Source of the DNA: Alphaproteobacteria bacterium
Lineage (GTDB): Bacteria > Pseudomonadota > Alphaproteobacteria > UBA6615
Direction of reading: 5' to 3'
NCBI GenBank assembly: GCA_002722515.1
Contig: PBMH01000030.1
Span: forward strand, 1-48,316
DNA: 48,316 bases
A program made the position numbers and the translations under genes. Under the pieces are notes generated by a model, which saw only the letters and a program-made list of their open reading frames with translations, was not told where the DNA came from and did not search any database. Positions 25,482 to 33,959 of this stretch are shown in pieces (positions within the stretch are counted from its first letter, which is position 1; the number at the start of each line of letters is the position of its first letter).

Positions 25482-26498
25482 ATGCCTGTTAAAAAGAATG
25501 ATGCGATCGACTGGAACGGAAAGACCGTTCTCATCACCGGTGGAACCGGATCCTTCGGCCGTCGATTCGCTGAGACACTTCTCGATCGCTACAATTTGAA
25601 AAAGCTAATCATCTTGTCCCGCGACGAGCACAAACAGCACGACATGCAGCAATCTGAGGTATTCCGGGACCGCGACGAACTGCGTTACTTCATCGGCGAC
25701 GTCCGCGATCAGGACCGTCTGCGGATGGCAATGCGGGGTGTCGACTGCGTCGTGCATGCCGCGGCGCTCAAGCATGTCCCGGCCGCCGAGTACAATCCGT
25801 TCGAATGCATCCGCACTAACGTCAACGGCGCGGAGAATGTTGTCTCCGCGGCGATCGAGACCGGCGTTCCCCGAATCATCGCTCTGTCCACCGATAAAGC
25901 GGTCAACCCGATCAACATCTACGGCGCAAGTAAGCTCGCCTCGGACAAAATTTTTGTCGCCGCCAATATGCTGGCCGGGGACGAGCCAACTCGGTTCGCC
26001 GTGGTGCGTTACGGCAACGTTCTCGGCTCGCGCGGCAGCATTGTGCCACTACTGCGCCAGTTCGCTGCGGAGGGTCGCAAGAGCCTGCCGCTGACCGACG
26101 ACCGCATGACCCGATTCTGGATCACCCTCGACCAAGGCATCAACTTCGTCCTGTCCTGCGCCGGGCTCATGCGCGGCGGTGAAATTTTCGTACCCAAGGT
26201 GCCGAGCATGAAGATAGTCGACATGATGAAGGTGATTGCCCCCGGCATTCCCCATGAGGTGATCGGCATCCGGCCTGGTGAGAAGTTGCATGAAGTCTTG
26301 ATGTCGGAAGACGATACGGCGACGGTCCTGGACTTCGGGGATCGTTATGCGATCTGCCCGCCCCATGATTCGCGTGTGCAGGCCTATCACGAAAGGAGAG
26401 GCGCCACCGCAGTCGAGCAGGGCTTTCGCTACGCAAGCGACAAAAACGATGACTGGCTGGACGCGAAGAGACTCAAGGCGCTAATCGGCGACGCGTAA
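25482..26498 (+). CDS. pseB: UDP-N-acetylglucosamine 4,6-dehydratase (inverting), PseB
   Basis: First step of pseudaminic acid synthesis: makes UDP-2-acetamido-2,6-dideoxy-L-arabino-hexos-4-ulose. The 338-residue SDR protein has the NADP loop GGTGSFG at 20-26, the STDKAVNPINIYGASK block at 136-151 (D138, K139, Y147 and K151, the inverting-dehydratase pattern), NVLGSRGS and the C-terminal EEV/EL-like LHEVLMSEDD. The rest of the pathway follows only after a 9-kb phosphonate module (pseC at 35987). The ATG at 25482 is preceded by AAAGGGA. Confidence 0.92.
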   Translation: MPVKKNDAIDWNGKTVLITGGTGSFGRRFAETLLDRYNLKKLIILSRDEHKQHDMQQSEVFRDRDELRYFIGDVRDQDRLRMAMRGVDCVVHAAALKHVPAAEYNPFECIRTNVNGAENVVSAAIETGVPRIIALSTDKAVNPINIYGASKLASDKIFVAANMLAGDEPTRFAVVRYGNVLGSRGSIVPLLRQFAAEGRKSLPLTDDRMTRFWITLDQGINFVLSCAGLMRGGEIFVPKVPSMKIVDMMKVIAPGIPHEVIGIRPGEKLHEVLMSEDDTATVLDFGDRYAICPPHDSRVQAYHERRGATAVEQGFRYASDKNDDWLDAKRLKALIGDA

Positions 26499-26633
26499 CA
26501 ACCGCCACACCGGATTGCTAATCCGCAGGCCAGTTGCAATAAAGATGGCGATGCGGCCACACTAATCAGCCGCCGGCATCGGCCACTTCGGACCGAGACA
26601 TTCATGCATCCGGACCAGAATCGAGGGCGTTTC

Positions 26634-27953
26634 ATGACAAACGATAACACGGCCCCCACCGTTTACATCGGAATGACGGCCGACATTTTGCACCACGGCC
26701 TGATCAACGTGATCGAGATCGGCCGCGAGCATGGACGGGTTGTGATCGGCCTGATGACCGACGGGGCGGGCTCCCGCTACAAGCCACTCCCATATCTCGA
26801 ATATGAGCATCGCAAACGTATTCTCGAGAACATCGTCGGCGTCGACGAGGTCATACCTCAGGAAGAATGGGACTTCGTGCCCAACCTGCATAAACTAAGA
26901 CCGGAAATCGTAATCCATGGTGACGACTGGCGCGAGGGTGCCCAGAAGGTCTATCGCGATCGGGTCGTCGAGGCCCTGAACGAATGGGGCGGGGAGCTCA
27001 TTGAGGTCCCCTACACGCAGGGCGTCTCTACGCCACGCTATAACGCCCAACTGCGCGGTTTGGGAACTACATCGGAAATTCGGCGCCAGAGCCTGCGGCG
27101 GCATCTCGATTCGGGAGAGCTGGTTCGAGTCATCGAGGTCCACAGCCCGCTCTGCGGATTGTTGGCCGAAAATCTTGCTGTGGAACGCGAGGATAGCACC
27201 GCCCGGTTCGAAGCGATGTGGGTATCAAGCCTGACGGATTCTACGGTGCGAGGAAAACCCGATATCGAGTTGGTGGATACGAGTAGCCGTATTGCAGCAA
27301 TCGACGCCCTGTTCGAGGTCACAACCAAGCCACTGATCTTCGACGGCGACACTGGCGGCCTGCCCGAGCATTTCGCCTTCACGGTGCGGACTCTGGAAAG
27401 GCTGGGGGCCTCCGCAATCATCATCGAGGACAAAACCGGACCCAAGCGGAACTCGCTCCTCGACGGTGACGGCCATCACATCCAAGAGGACATCGATCTA
27501 TTCGCTGAAAAGATCGCCATCGGTCGCAGCGCGGCACTGACCGACGATTTCATGATCATCGGCCGGATTGAGAGCCTCATTCTCGGCGTTGGCATGGAGG
27601 ATGCCCTCGCCCGGGCACACGCCTATGTCGCCGCCGGTGCCAACGGCATCATGATCCACAGCCGTCGTAGCACGCCGGACGAGATCTTTGAGTTCTGCGA
27701 CACGTTCCGTGCGACCGATCCAAACACAACCATTGTCGTCGTTCCCACCCAGTACAGCATCGTTCGGGAATCTGAACTAATTGCGCACGGTGTGAACATT
27801 GTGATCTACGCCAACCATCTTCTTCGGGCATCATTCCCCGCGATGCGCGCCGCGGGAGAATCCATCCTACGCAACGGTCGTGCGATGGAGGCTGATGAAA
27901 TCTGCCTCCCGGTGGACCAGCTTCTCAGCATGATTCCCAACACCGTCTCATGA
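26634..27953 (+). CDS. aepX: phosphoenolpyruvate mutase with N-terminal cytidylyltransferase-like domain
   Basis: PEP mutase forms the C-P bond by rearranging PEP to phosphonopyruvate, the first step of phosphonate synthesis. I start at the ATG at 26634 (439 residues), which has GAGGG six bases upstream; an upstream ATG at 26604 lacks one. Residues about 8-135 form a cytidylyltransferase-like domain (YIGMTADILHHGLINVIEIG); its HxGH motif reads H20-H-G-L23, so the second histidine is lost. Residues about 160-439 are the isocitrate-lyase-superfamily mutase: FDGDTGG at 236-242 and EDKTGPKRNS at 265-274, the PEP mutase signature. It overlaps the decarboxylase gene by four bases. Confidence 0.92.
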   Translation: MTNDNTAPTVYIGMTADILHHGLINVIEIGREHGRVVIGLMTDGAGSRYKPLPYLEYEHRKRILENIVGVDEVIPQEEWDFVPNLHKLRPEIVIHGDDWREGAQKVYRDRVVEALNEWGGELIEVPYTQGVSTPRYNAQLRGLGTTSEIRRQSLRRHLDSGELVRVIEVHSPLCGLLAENLAVEREDSTARFEAMWVSSLTDSTVRGKPDIELVDTSSRIAAIDALFEVTTKPLIFDGDTGGLPEHFAFTVRTLERLGASAIIIEDKTGPKRNSLLDGDGHHIQEDIDLFAEKIAIGRSAALTDDFMIIGRIESLILGVGMEDALARAHAYVAAGANGIMIHSRRSTPDEIFEFCDTFRATDPNTTIVVVPTQYSIVRESELIAHGVNIVIYANHLLRASFPAMRAAGESILRNGRAMEADEICLPVDQLLSMIPNTVS

Positions 27954-29089
27954 TCGAACCGAATGTACTACTCGACCAGCTGTGTGAGGGCGGCGTCGGC
28001 TTCTTCACTGGCGTCCCGGATTCGCTTCTCTCGCCGCTAACATCCGCGATCGTTACGCGCTTCGACGATCGCAAGCATATCATTGCCGCCAACGAGGGGG
28101 GAGCAATCGCTCTAGCCGCGGGACACCATCTCGCCACGGGCAAGACAGCCTGCGTCTATCTACAGAATTCCGGCCTCGGCAACGCTGTGAACCCCCTGAC
28201 ATCACTGATGGACAGCGAGGTCTACGGGATTCCCGTTCTGTTGATTATTGGCTGGCGCGCCGAACTCCGGGCCGGCGAGCAGCTTGCCGATGAGCCCCAG
28301 CATCGCAAACAGGGCAAGATCACAACCGACCTGCTCGATGTGCTTTCGATTCCCCATCTGGTCATGGGGCCCGATGGAATAGAAGATGGCCCAGCAGACG
28401 GGGTCACCGCTCTCCTCAGCCGAGCCCAGACAGAACGCCGGCCTGTTGCGCTGGTTGTACGCAAGGGCAGCCTCGCCGCACTCAAGACCCCGACGCGCGA
28501 ACCCGCCGGCACCATGACAAGGGAAGACGCAATCAGGGTCGTGACCACGATCGTCGGGGCCAGCGCGCCTATAGTGTCGACGACCGGGAAGGCGTCGCGC
28601 GAGCTTTGGGAGATTCGGCGCGCTGGCGATCAAGCTGATGGGCAGGATTTTCTCACAGTCGGATCGATGGGACATGCCTCCCAGATCGCTGCCGGTATCG
28701 CTCTGGCAGATGCCACTCGGCCAGTTCTCTGTCTCGATGGAGACGGCGCCGCCCTCATGCACCTAGGTGGCCTCGTCACGACAGCGACAATCCCCAATTA
28801 TCGCCACGTCGTTCTCAACAACGAGGTTCATGACTCGGTCGGCGGTCAGCCAACCTGCGGAGTGGGCCTTTCGCTTTCACCGATAGCGCAGGCATGCGGT
28901 TATGACTGGACACGCACAATCCGGGAGGCTGATGAACTACCCGGCGCTGTCGCCGATATGCTGGCGGCCAAGGGCTCTGCCTTCCTAGAGGTCATGGTAC
29001 TCCCCGGCGCACGGTCAGACCTCGGCCGACCCAAGACGCCACCCAAAGAGAGCAAGGCGGCCTTCATGAATCGCTTAGGTGCCGTCTAA
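27950..29089 (+). CDS. aepY: phosphonopyruvate decarboxylase
   Basis: Thiamine-diphosphate enzyme that decarboxylates phosphonopyruvate to phosphonoacetaldehyde, pulling the unfavourable mutase reaction forward. The 379-residue protein has the N-terminal Pyr domain (FFTGVPDSLLSPL at 17-29; AANEGGAIALAAG about 45-57) and the C-terminal PP domain with the GDGAALMHLGGLVTT...NYRHVVLNN stretch (GDG-x~25-NN, about 264-294). The ATG overlaps the aepX stop (ATGA). The order aepX-aepY is the classic core of phosphonate loci. Confidence 0.93.
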   Translation: MIEPNVLLDQLCEGGVGFFTGVPDSLLSPLTSAIVTRFDDRKHIIAANEGGAIALAAGHHLATGKTACVYLQNSGLGNAVNPLTSLMDSEVYGIPVLLIIGWRAELRAGEQLADEPQHRKQGKITTDLLDVLSIPHLVMGPDGIEDGPADGVTALLSRAQTERRPVALVVRKGSLAALKTPTREPAGTMTREDAIRVVTTIVGASAPIVSTTGKASRELWEIRRAGDQADGQDFLTVGSMGHASQIAAGIALADATRPVLCLDGDGAALMHLGGLVTTATIPNYRHVVLNNEVHDSVGGQPTCGVGLSLSPIAQACGYDWTRTIREADELPGAVADMLAAKGSAFLEVMVLPGARSDLGRPKTPPKESKAAFMNRLGAV

Positions 29090-29096
29090 CCAGCAC

Positions 29097-30230
29097 CTAG
29101 CCCGTTGTGAGGCGCTCGAAGGCGCGGCGGGCGATCTGCCGAGCGGTTTCACCGTCAGCATGACGCAAATTGTTGGCAGCACGGGCAGGAGTGATCAATG
29201 AATCGCCGAAGCCGTCGATGTCATCCACGGATAGATGCCGGGCCATGATTTTGCCGACCCCTAAGTCGATCAGCCAGCGCTCAAGCGTTTCGGGGATCGC
29301 ATCGGGCGCACATTTCAGAGCGCCAGAAACCAATGGAAGTCGACCCGCATCTTCTTCCTGATTGTATCGCGCGATCTCCGCTAACGTGAAGCTGCACGCG
29401 ATTCCGTGTGCGACACCGAACCGCGCCGTAAATGGATAGCTGATTGAGTGCGCCAAGGCAGTCTGTGTAGTGCCCATGGCAAGGCCCGCCGTCAAAGCCG
29501 CTGTCTGCAGTGCTCGGCGCGCCGCAAGGTCATCCAATCGCGCCAACGCGCACGGCAAAAACTGATACACCTGTTCGATGGCCTGCACGGCAAGGCCATC
29601 GCTGAACACCGTGTGGCGCCGATTCCATATGGCTTCCAGGGAATGAGACACTGCATCGAGTGCGGTGGACATCGTGAGTTCCGCGGGCATCGTCAAAGTC
29701 AGAGTCGGGTCTAGGATTGCGTGACTGGGATATAGGCGCGGATCATTGATTGAGAGTTTCGTTCCGTCATCACCCCAAAGAGTTCCCCATGGCGTTACCT
29801 CAGATCCGGTCCCAGCCGTGGTCGGGACCGCGATAATGGGAATAGGGCTCATGCTGCCCGGCAACGCGGCCCCGTCGGACAAATGATCGTCCAGCCTCCC
29901 CATATCGCCACCGAGGGCTTTTAGCGCAACCATTCCCTTAGAGGCGTCGAGTACGCTGCCGCCGCCCAACGCGACAACTACGTCAATATCGGGAATGGCT
30001 GCGCTCAGCGTCGGCATACGCGAGACCATGGGATTCGGATCGACATTGGAGATGACGGTTGCCGGCGGTCTGGAAACGGCCGCTATCCGTTCATCGAACT
30101 TCCTGTCTGCCCAGGATCGGCTTGTTATCAGGGCCCAGGCACGGTCCGCGATAGCCGGACCAATGACTTCATCGAGCGCAGCATCGGCGAAGACAGCCGT
30201 AGGACAACGGAACGGCGGCCTCAGAACCAA
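29097..30230 (-). CDS. iron-containing alcohol dehydrogenase, probable phosphonoacetaldehyde reductase
   Basis: A 377-residue group III alcohol dehydrogenase. Nucleotide-binding GGGSVLD is at 89-95 and the metal ligands are D192, H196, H261 and H275. In phosphonate clusters this family (PhpC-like) reduces phosphonoacetaldehyde to 2-hydroxyethylphosphonate, and its position directly after the hydroxyethylphosphonate-processing gene supports that role (inference). The start is a TTG that overlaps the upstream stop by ten bases. It is the last gene of the minus-strand operon and converges with aepY with a 7-base gap. Confidence 0.85.
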   Translation of the reverse strand: MVLRPPFRCPTAVFADAALDEVIGPAIADRAWALITSRSWADRKFDERIAAVSRPPATVISNVDPNPMVSRMPTLSAAIPDIDVVVALGGGSVLDASKGMVALKALGGDMGRLDDHLSDGAALPGSMSPIPIIAVPTTAGTGSEVTPWGTLWGDDGTKLSINDPRLYPSHAILDPTLTLTMPAELTMSTALDAVSHSLEAIWNRRHTVFSDGLAVQAIEQVYQFLPCALARLDDLAARRALQTAALTAGLAMGTTQTALAHSISYPFTARFGVAHGIACSFTLAEIARYNQEEDAGRLPLVSGALKCAPDAIPETLERWLIDLGVGKIMARHLSVDDIDGFGDSLITPARAANNLRHADGETARQIARRAFERLTTG

Positions 30231-31618
30231 CGCTTGGTTTCCGCCAGCGCCCGGCTGCGACCATCGGTTGCAAAAGTCGCGAACTCATCAAACACGTCAT
30301 CGACGAGTTCACCCGAAATTCTCGACATAGCAATGCAAGCGCCCGCCGGACCCTCAAACCAATGCTCAACCATTGGGCGTACGTAAGCCGAATCGCCTGG
30401 CCCAAGAACCGCACGTCGCCCGTTGCCCCATAAAAGTTCAATGGCTTCCGCGCCATGGTTGTAGAGATACTCGTGCAGCTGGTGCTGAAACCCAGTTCGG
30501 CTAGTGTCCAGAACGCCTCCCATCAGCCGCACGTTGAAACCACGCTGGCCCGGCTGATGGGGAGTCCGCGCCAACTCGGAAAGCTCGCAAAACGGCGCAT
30601 TAGTATCGGGAAAGGGACGATGTTCGCTGTCAGCGAGATGGGTGATCGCCACCTCGTCTTCCTCGGTCATCGGAACGTACCAGAGATCGCCGGGCTTGAT
30701 GGCCAGCGCCGCACCGAGCAACGTAAGCTCCTCGGCGTTAGGTAGAACGTCGGCCTCGGAGAGACCGGCCGCGCGCATGGCCGGTATGCCGGACTCTTCA
30801 AGGCGCTTTGCGAGCCCGGAGACAGAGAGGCTCTCGTTATTACGGTACCGCTCTATCCGCGCACGGAAGGTGCTCGCCTCATCGCGCATATCGCCAGCCG
30901 CAGCATCCATCTGCTCAAAGGTAAGATGCGACAAACTCGCCGCAGCCTGACGCACAGGGCCCCCATAGGTAACAGCCACGATCAGGCCGCGCTGATTTAT
31001 ATCCGGGCTGCGACTAGTGAAGCTGTGCGGAACGAATGGAGTAATCAGCGCCGAGTCACCCGTATTCATTTCTCGGCAATGCCTCTTTCCATCCGATATC
31101 CAGTAGAAGTTCACTTCACCGATGAAGAAGGTGAGTTGGTGCATCAGGTGCCCGTGATTAAAGGCAACATCCGGATTGTAAGGGTCCGAGTCGCCGACAT
31201 GGCGCAACTCCAGAATCCATTCCGGACGATATGGTGCCAAACGCGACATCGCCGTATCGCGATACTCATAATACGGCGACAGGTTCCCGTTCCGGTCCTT
31301 CCGGTCGAATACGCGCCCCGTCTTGGCACTCTCGGCTGCGGACATAATAACCACGCCATCGTCCGTATCGTCTGGATCAAGCCAGAGGGCCGACAGTGAA
31401 ACCGGATAGACCTCCGTCATCTGCATTAGAAGGGCCTTCGACGATTCGATATCCGCCTCGCCGTCGATGATGCGCTGCACATCCTCTATATTCCAACCCA
31501 GCTCAGCAGCCAATGCATCGGGGGTTCGCTTCAGATCGTTTGCCTCACTGAAAATGCGGGACCCGAGCCGCTTAGCATACGCCTTGTCGCCTTTTCCAGA
31601 TGTGTTCATCCCGGTCAC
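30221..31618 (-). CDS. methylphosphonate synthase / 2-hydroxyethylphosphonate dioxygenase family protein
   Basis: A 465-residue non-haem iron enzyme of the MPnS/HEPD family, with an N-terminal HTH-like helical region (about 15-80) and two cupin units. MPnS turns hydroxyethylphosphonate into methylphosphonate; HEPD turns it into hydroxymethylphosphonate. The first cupin has NHGHLMHQLTFFIG and PFVPHSF, giving H157, Q161 and H198, the two-histidine, one-glutamine iron triad with the H-x3-Q spacing described for MPnS; K30 lies where HEPD K16 and MPnS K28 bind the phosphonate. In Streptomyces viridochromogenes HEPD the glutamine position is not a ligand. I cannot decide between MPnS and a glutamine-type HEPD. 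It starts at GTG (GTGA overlap); ATG three codons later is an alternative. Confidence 0.88.
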   Translation of the reverse strand: MTGMNTSGKGDKAYAKRLGSRIFSEANDLKRTPDALAAELGWNIEDVQRIIDGEADIESSKALLMQMTEVYPVSLSALWLDPDDTDDGVVIMSAAESAKTGRVFDRKDRNGNLSPYYEYRDTAMSRLAPYRPEWILELRHVGDSDPYNPDVAFNHGHLMHQLTFFIGEVNFYWISDGKRHCREMNTGDSALITPFVPHSFTSRSPDINQRGLIVAVTYGGPVRQAAASLSHLTFEQMDAAAGDMRDEASTFRARIERYRNNESLSVSGLAKRLEESGIPAMRAAGLSEADVLPNAEELTLLGAALAIKPGDLWYVPMTEEDEVAITHLADSEHRPFPDTNAPFCELSELARTPHQPGQRGFNVRLMGGVLDTSRTGFQHQLHEYLYNHGAEAIELLWGNGRRAVLGPGDSAYVRPMVEHWFEGPAGACIAMSRISGELVDDVFDEFATFATDGRSRALAETKRWF

Positions 31619-32379
31619 CCCTGCAGGGCCTCCACGGCCTTCTGGTAATCCTCGACGGTGTCTATTTCCTTCCAGCCCTGCCGAATTGTCACGCAGTGGA
31701 CCGGGTGCCCATCATCAACCAGTGACTGGAACATATCAGTAATATACGCCTTCTGAAATACGGCCGCCTTCTGGAACGGCTTGTTCCAATGGGCTGCTTT
31801 CATCTTGTGGAAATGACCCTTGAACAGTTCTGCACCGCGAGCACTTAGCTTGAACATTCCGATGAACTCTCCGTCCACATCATCATCCAGGGTCAGGTGC
31901 TTGCCCAAGCTTATAACCATACCGTTTGCGTCGAAAATCACGTTCTCGGCTTCGCCTATCGGATGGTCGATACGACCTTCATAATAACATTTCCAATCAG
32001 TATCGACGACGATTGAGATGTCATGCTCAGAGGCGAGCAACGCCGCCGGGACATTCGCGTCGAACAGGATGTCGGAATAGCCGCAGATAGTCTCACCTCT
32101 GATCACCGGCTCGGCATAGAATAGGGAGTTCAGTATGTTGTTGTTCGCATAGTCGGAATTCTCGAAATAAGTCAGGTCGGGCAGGTTGATTCGGTCGGCC
32201 ATGTGCCCGCGTACTACCGAGATGTCGGTTATTCCGCATGCACGGTAGGCTTCGATCTGGCGCTGCAGCATGGTCTTGCCCGCGAAATCTAGCATGCATT
32301 TCGGCGTGAGGTCTGTGTAGGGGGAAAGGCGGCTGCCAAGCCCTGCGGCTATGATTATAGCATTGGTATTACTAGACAC
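31615..32379 (-). CDS. nucleotidyltransferase, probable phosphonate cytidylyltransferase
   Basis: A 254-residue protein with the sugar-nucleotidyltransferase fold: IIIAAGLGSRLSPYTDLTPK (residues 8-27) is the nucleotide-binding signature. It is closest in pattern to LicC (choline-phosphate) and PntC (phosphonate) cytidylyltransferases, with ENSDYANNNILNSLFYA and GYSDILFD. Its place beside the MPnS/HEPD homologue suggests it makes a CMP-phosphonate for transfer (inference). It may do the job that the degenerate N-terminal domain of AepX cannot. Confidence 0.8.
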   Translation of the reverse strand: MSSNTNAIIIAAGLGSRLSPYTDLTPKCMLDFAGKTMLQRQIEAYRACGITDISVVRGHMADRINLPDLTYFENSDYANNNILNSLFYAEPVIRGETICGYSDILFDANVPAALLASEHDISIVVDTDWKCYYEGRIDHPIGEAENVIFDANGMVISLGKHLTLDDDVDGEFIGMFKLSARGAELFKGHFHKMKAAHWNKPFQKAAVFQKAYITDMFQSLVDDGHPVHCVTIRQGWKEIDTVEDYQKAVEALQG

Positions 32380-32416
32380 TGTGAACTCCAGGAGCCTGCC
32401 AAGGAATAGGCCAAAA

Positions 32417-33601
32417 TTATCTTGAATGTATTAGCCCTTCAACCGGATTGGCGGCAATGGCGCTGATCGTCTCGGCGGCGCAATAATCACCCGTGCCGAT
32501 GTTGTAGACATGCCGCTTTCGGTAATCGCGAATACGCTCCACAAATCCGTTCGAAACCGCGCAAAGGCGCGCGACTTTTGCAGGCGCTAGCTTCAGAGAA
32601 GAGGGATCGAGGATCGCGCCAACGCTCTCGCGATAGATTGCTTCGAGCGGATCGAGCCCGATGCCCTTCCAGTGAGGGTTGTTTATCTTGCGAGGCACAT
32701 CAACGAACAACACAGGCCGCTCTAGACCAAATGCATACTCCAAAGCAGCACCAGACCAATCGCTGATCATGAGATGTGACGCGTGCAGAGACTCGAAGTT
32801 CGTCGTGTCGGATTCCATGCGAAAACCCGGGTGGCTGGAAAATTTTGTCTCCAACGCCTCGAGCCTATCTGAGGAAAGATCGCGCGTACGCGGATGCGGG
32901 CGCACGGTCAGACGATGTCCCGCATCAAGCAGAACAGCGACGAGCTCAGAACCGATAGTCTCGAGGACACCGTCCGGCCCCCATGATGGGGCAAGCAGCA
33001 AGTCATAGCCGCCCGGCGCCGTGGCATCGAAACGCGGTCCAGGATAGCTCGCGCGCGCGGACATCAGACGATCGAGCACACCATAGCCGTGATCATGCAG
33101 GTTCTTTTCGGGCAGCCCGCGTTCAGCCTCCCAGGCACGAATTTCTTTGCGATGGTGTGGTCCAACACAAAGGATTGAGTCGTAATAGTCAAACGCACCC
33201 TCGCGATAGACCATATGGGTGCTGACCATCGAGTGGAACAGGTAGACATAGTGCACCGGATGCACGGATCGCTTGAGGTGAAACGTGTTCAAGTCCGGCA
33301 TGGTCGTAACTAGCGTACCACTGCGTATGTTCGTTAACGCGTAGATCAATGCGCCACCTCCGACATAATAGGGAAGAATATGCGACGGGGGTTTAGCCAG
33401 TATCGGATCATCGGGGTCGGCAGAGAGATAGTGAATAGGTGCCTCACGTACGTCGGCGAGCTCACTAATAACCGGATTTAAAAAGCTCCCGTAGACCGCG
33501 CCTTCAGAAAAGATCGTCAGTGCTCGCGGGTCGGTACACTCGCGCACGAACCGCCGCGCATTACTCCACGCCCCCATTGACCGGCGCAGACCATCGAACA
33601 T
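32417..33601 (-). CDS. CDP-glycerol glycerophosphotransferase-like protein, probable phosphonyl transferase
   Basis: A 394-residue GT-B-like protein of the TagB/TagF family. The C-terminal part has RPHPRTRD, SDWSGAALEYAFGLERPVLF and a hydrophobic ending, like the phosphodiester-forming enzymes of teichoic acid synthesis (HPR and SD-x-S blocks). In a phosphonate locus it most likely moves the phosphonyl group from the CMP-phosphonate onto a sugar hydroxyl (inference). The 37-base gap to the nucleotidyltransferase gene supports one transcript. Confidence 0.78.
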   Translation of the reverse strand: MFDGLRRSMGAWSNARRFVRECTDPRALTIFSEGAVYGSFLNPVISELADVREAPIHYLSADPDDPILAKPPSHILPYYVGGGALIYALTNIRSGTLVTTMPDLNTFHLKRSVHPVHYVYLFHSMVSTHMVYREGAFDYYDSILCVGPHHRKEIRAWEAERGLPEKNLHDHGYGVLDRLMSARASYPGPRFDATAPGGYDLLLAPSWGPDGVLETIGSELVAVLLDAGHRLTVRPHPRTRDLSSDRLEALETKFSSHPGFRMESDTTNFESLHASHLMISDWSGAALEYAFGLERPVLFVDVPRKINNPHWKGIGLDPLEAIYRESVGAILDPSSLKLAPAKVARLCAVSNGFVERIRDYRKRHVYNIGTGDYCAAETISAIAANPVEGLIHSR

Positions 33602-33667
33602 TGGCTTCGTTCCTAGCTTAGTCGGAGTTTGCGGCGATGAGCGGTGCGTGCCACGCCATTCGACGGC

Positions 33668-33904
33668 CTAATCATCCGCCTCCTTATCACTCTCGGCGGG
33701 TTTTGAGACCTTCTCAGGGCGACCAGTAAGCCGATAATAAGTATCTGTAACACGCTGCCAGTATATGCGTAGAATGACCGCTGCACCCGCGAGACCACCC
33801 AGCAGGAGCTGCAACAGCATGCCGCCGACCCCCGGGTCGATGTACGCCTGCGCAGGGGTCACCAAAACACTGAACCCGACCGCACCCAGAAGGACAGCCG
33901 GCAT
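33668..33904 (-). CDS. small membrane protein, YIDPG family-like
   Basis: A 78-residue protein if started at the ATG at 33904. It has a cleavable-looking N-terminal segment ending in PAQA, followed by YIDPGVGGMLLQLLLGGLAGAAVILRIYWQRV, a motif seen in small proteins next to AlkP-superfamily membrane enzymes in glycan loci. One transmembrane helix spans about residues 32-50, and the tail is charged. A longer frame from 33991 would overlap the upstream gene and adds nothing family-like. Function is unknown. Confidence 0.65.
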   Translation of the reverse strand: MPAVLLGAVGFSVLVTPAQAYIDPGVGGMLLQLLLGGLAGAAVILRIYWQRVTDTYYRLTGRPEKVSKPAESDKEADD

Positions 33905-33959
33905 ATCGGCCCGTCCAGACAGGGTCAAACGGCGTGACAATCCGACGGAACACCTACTA

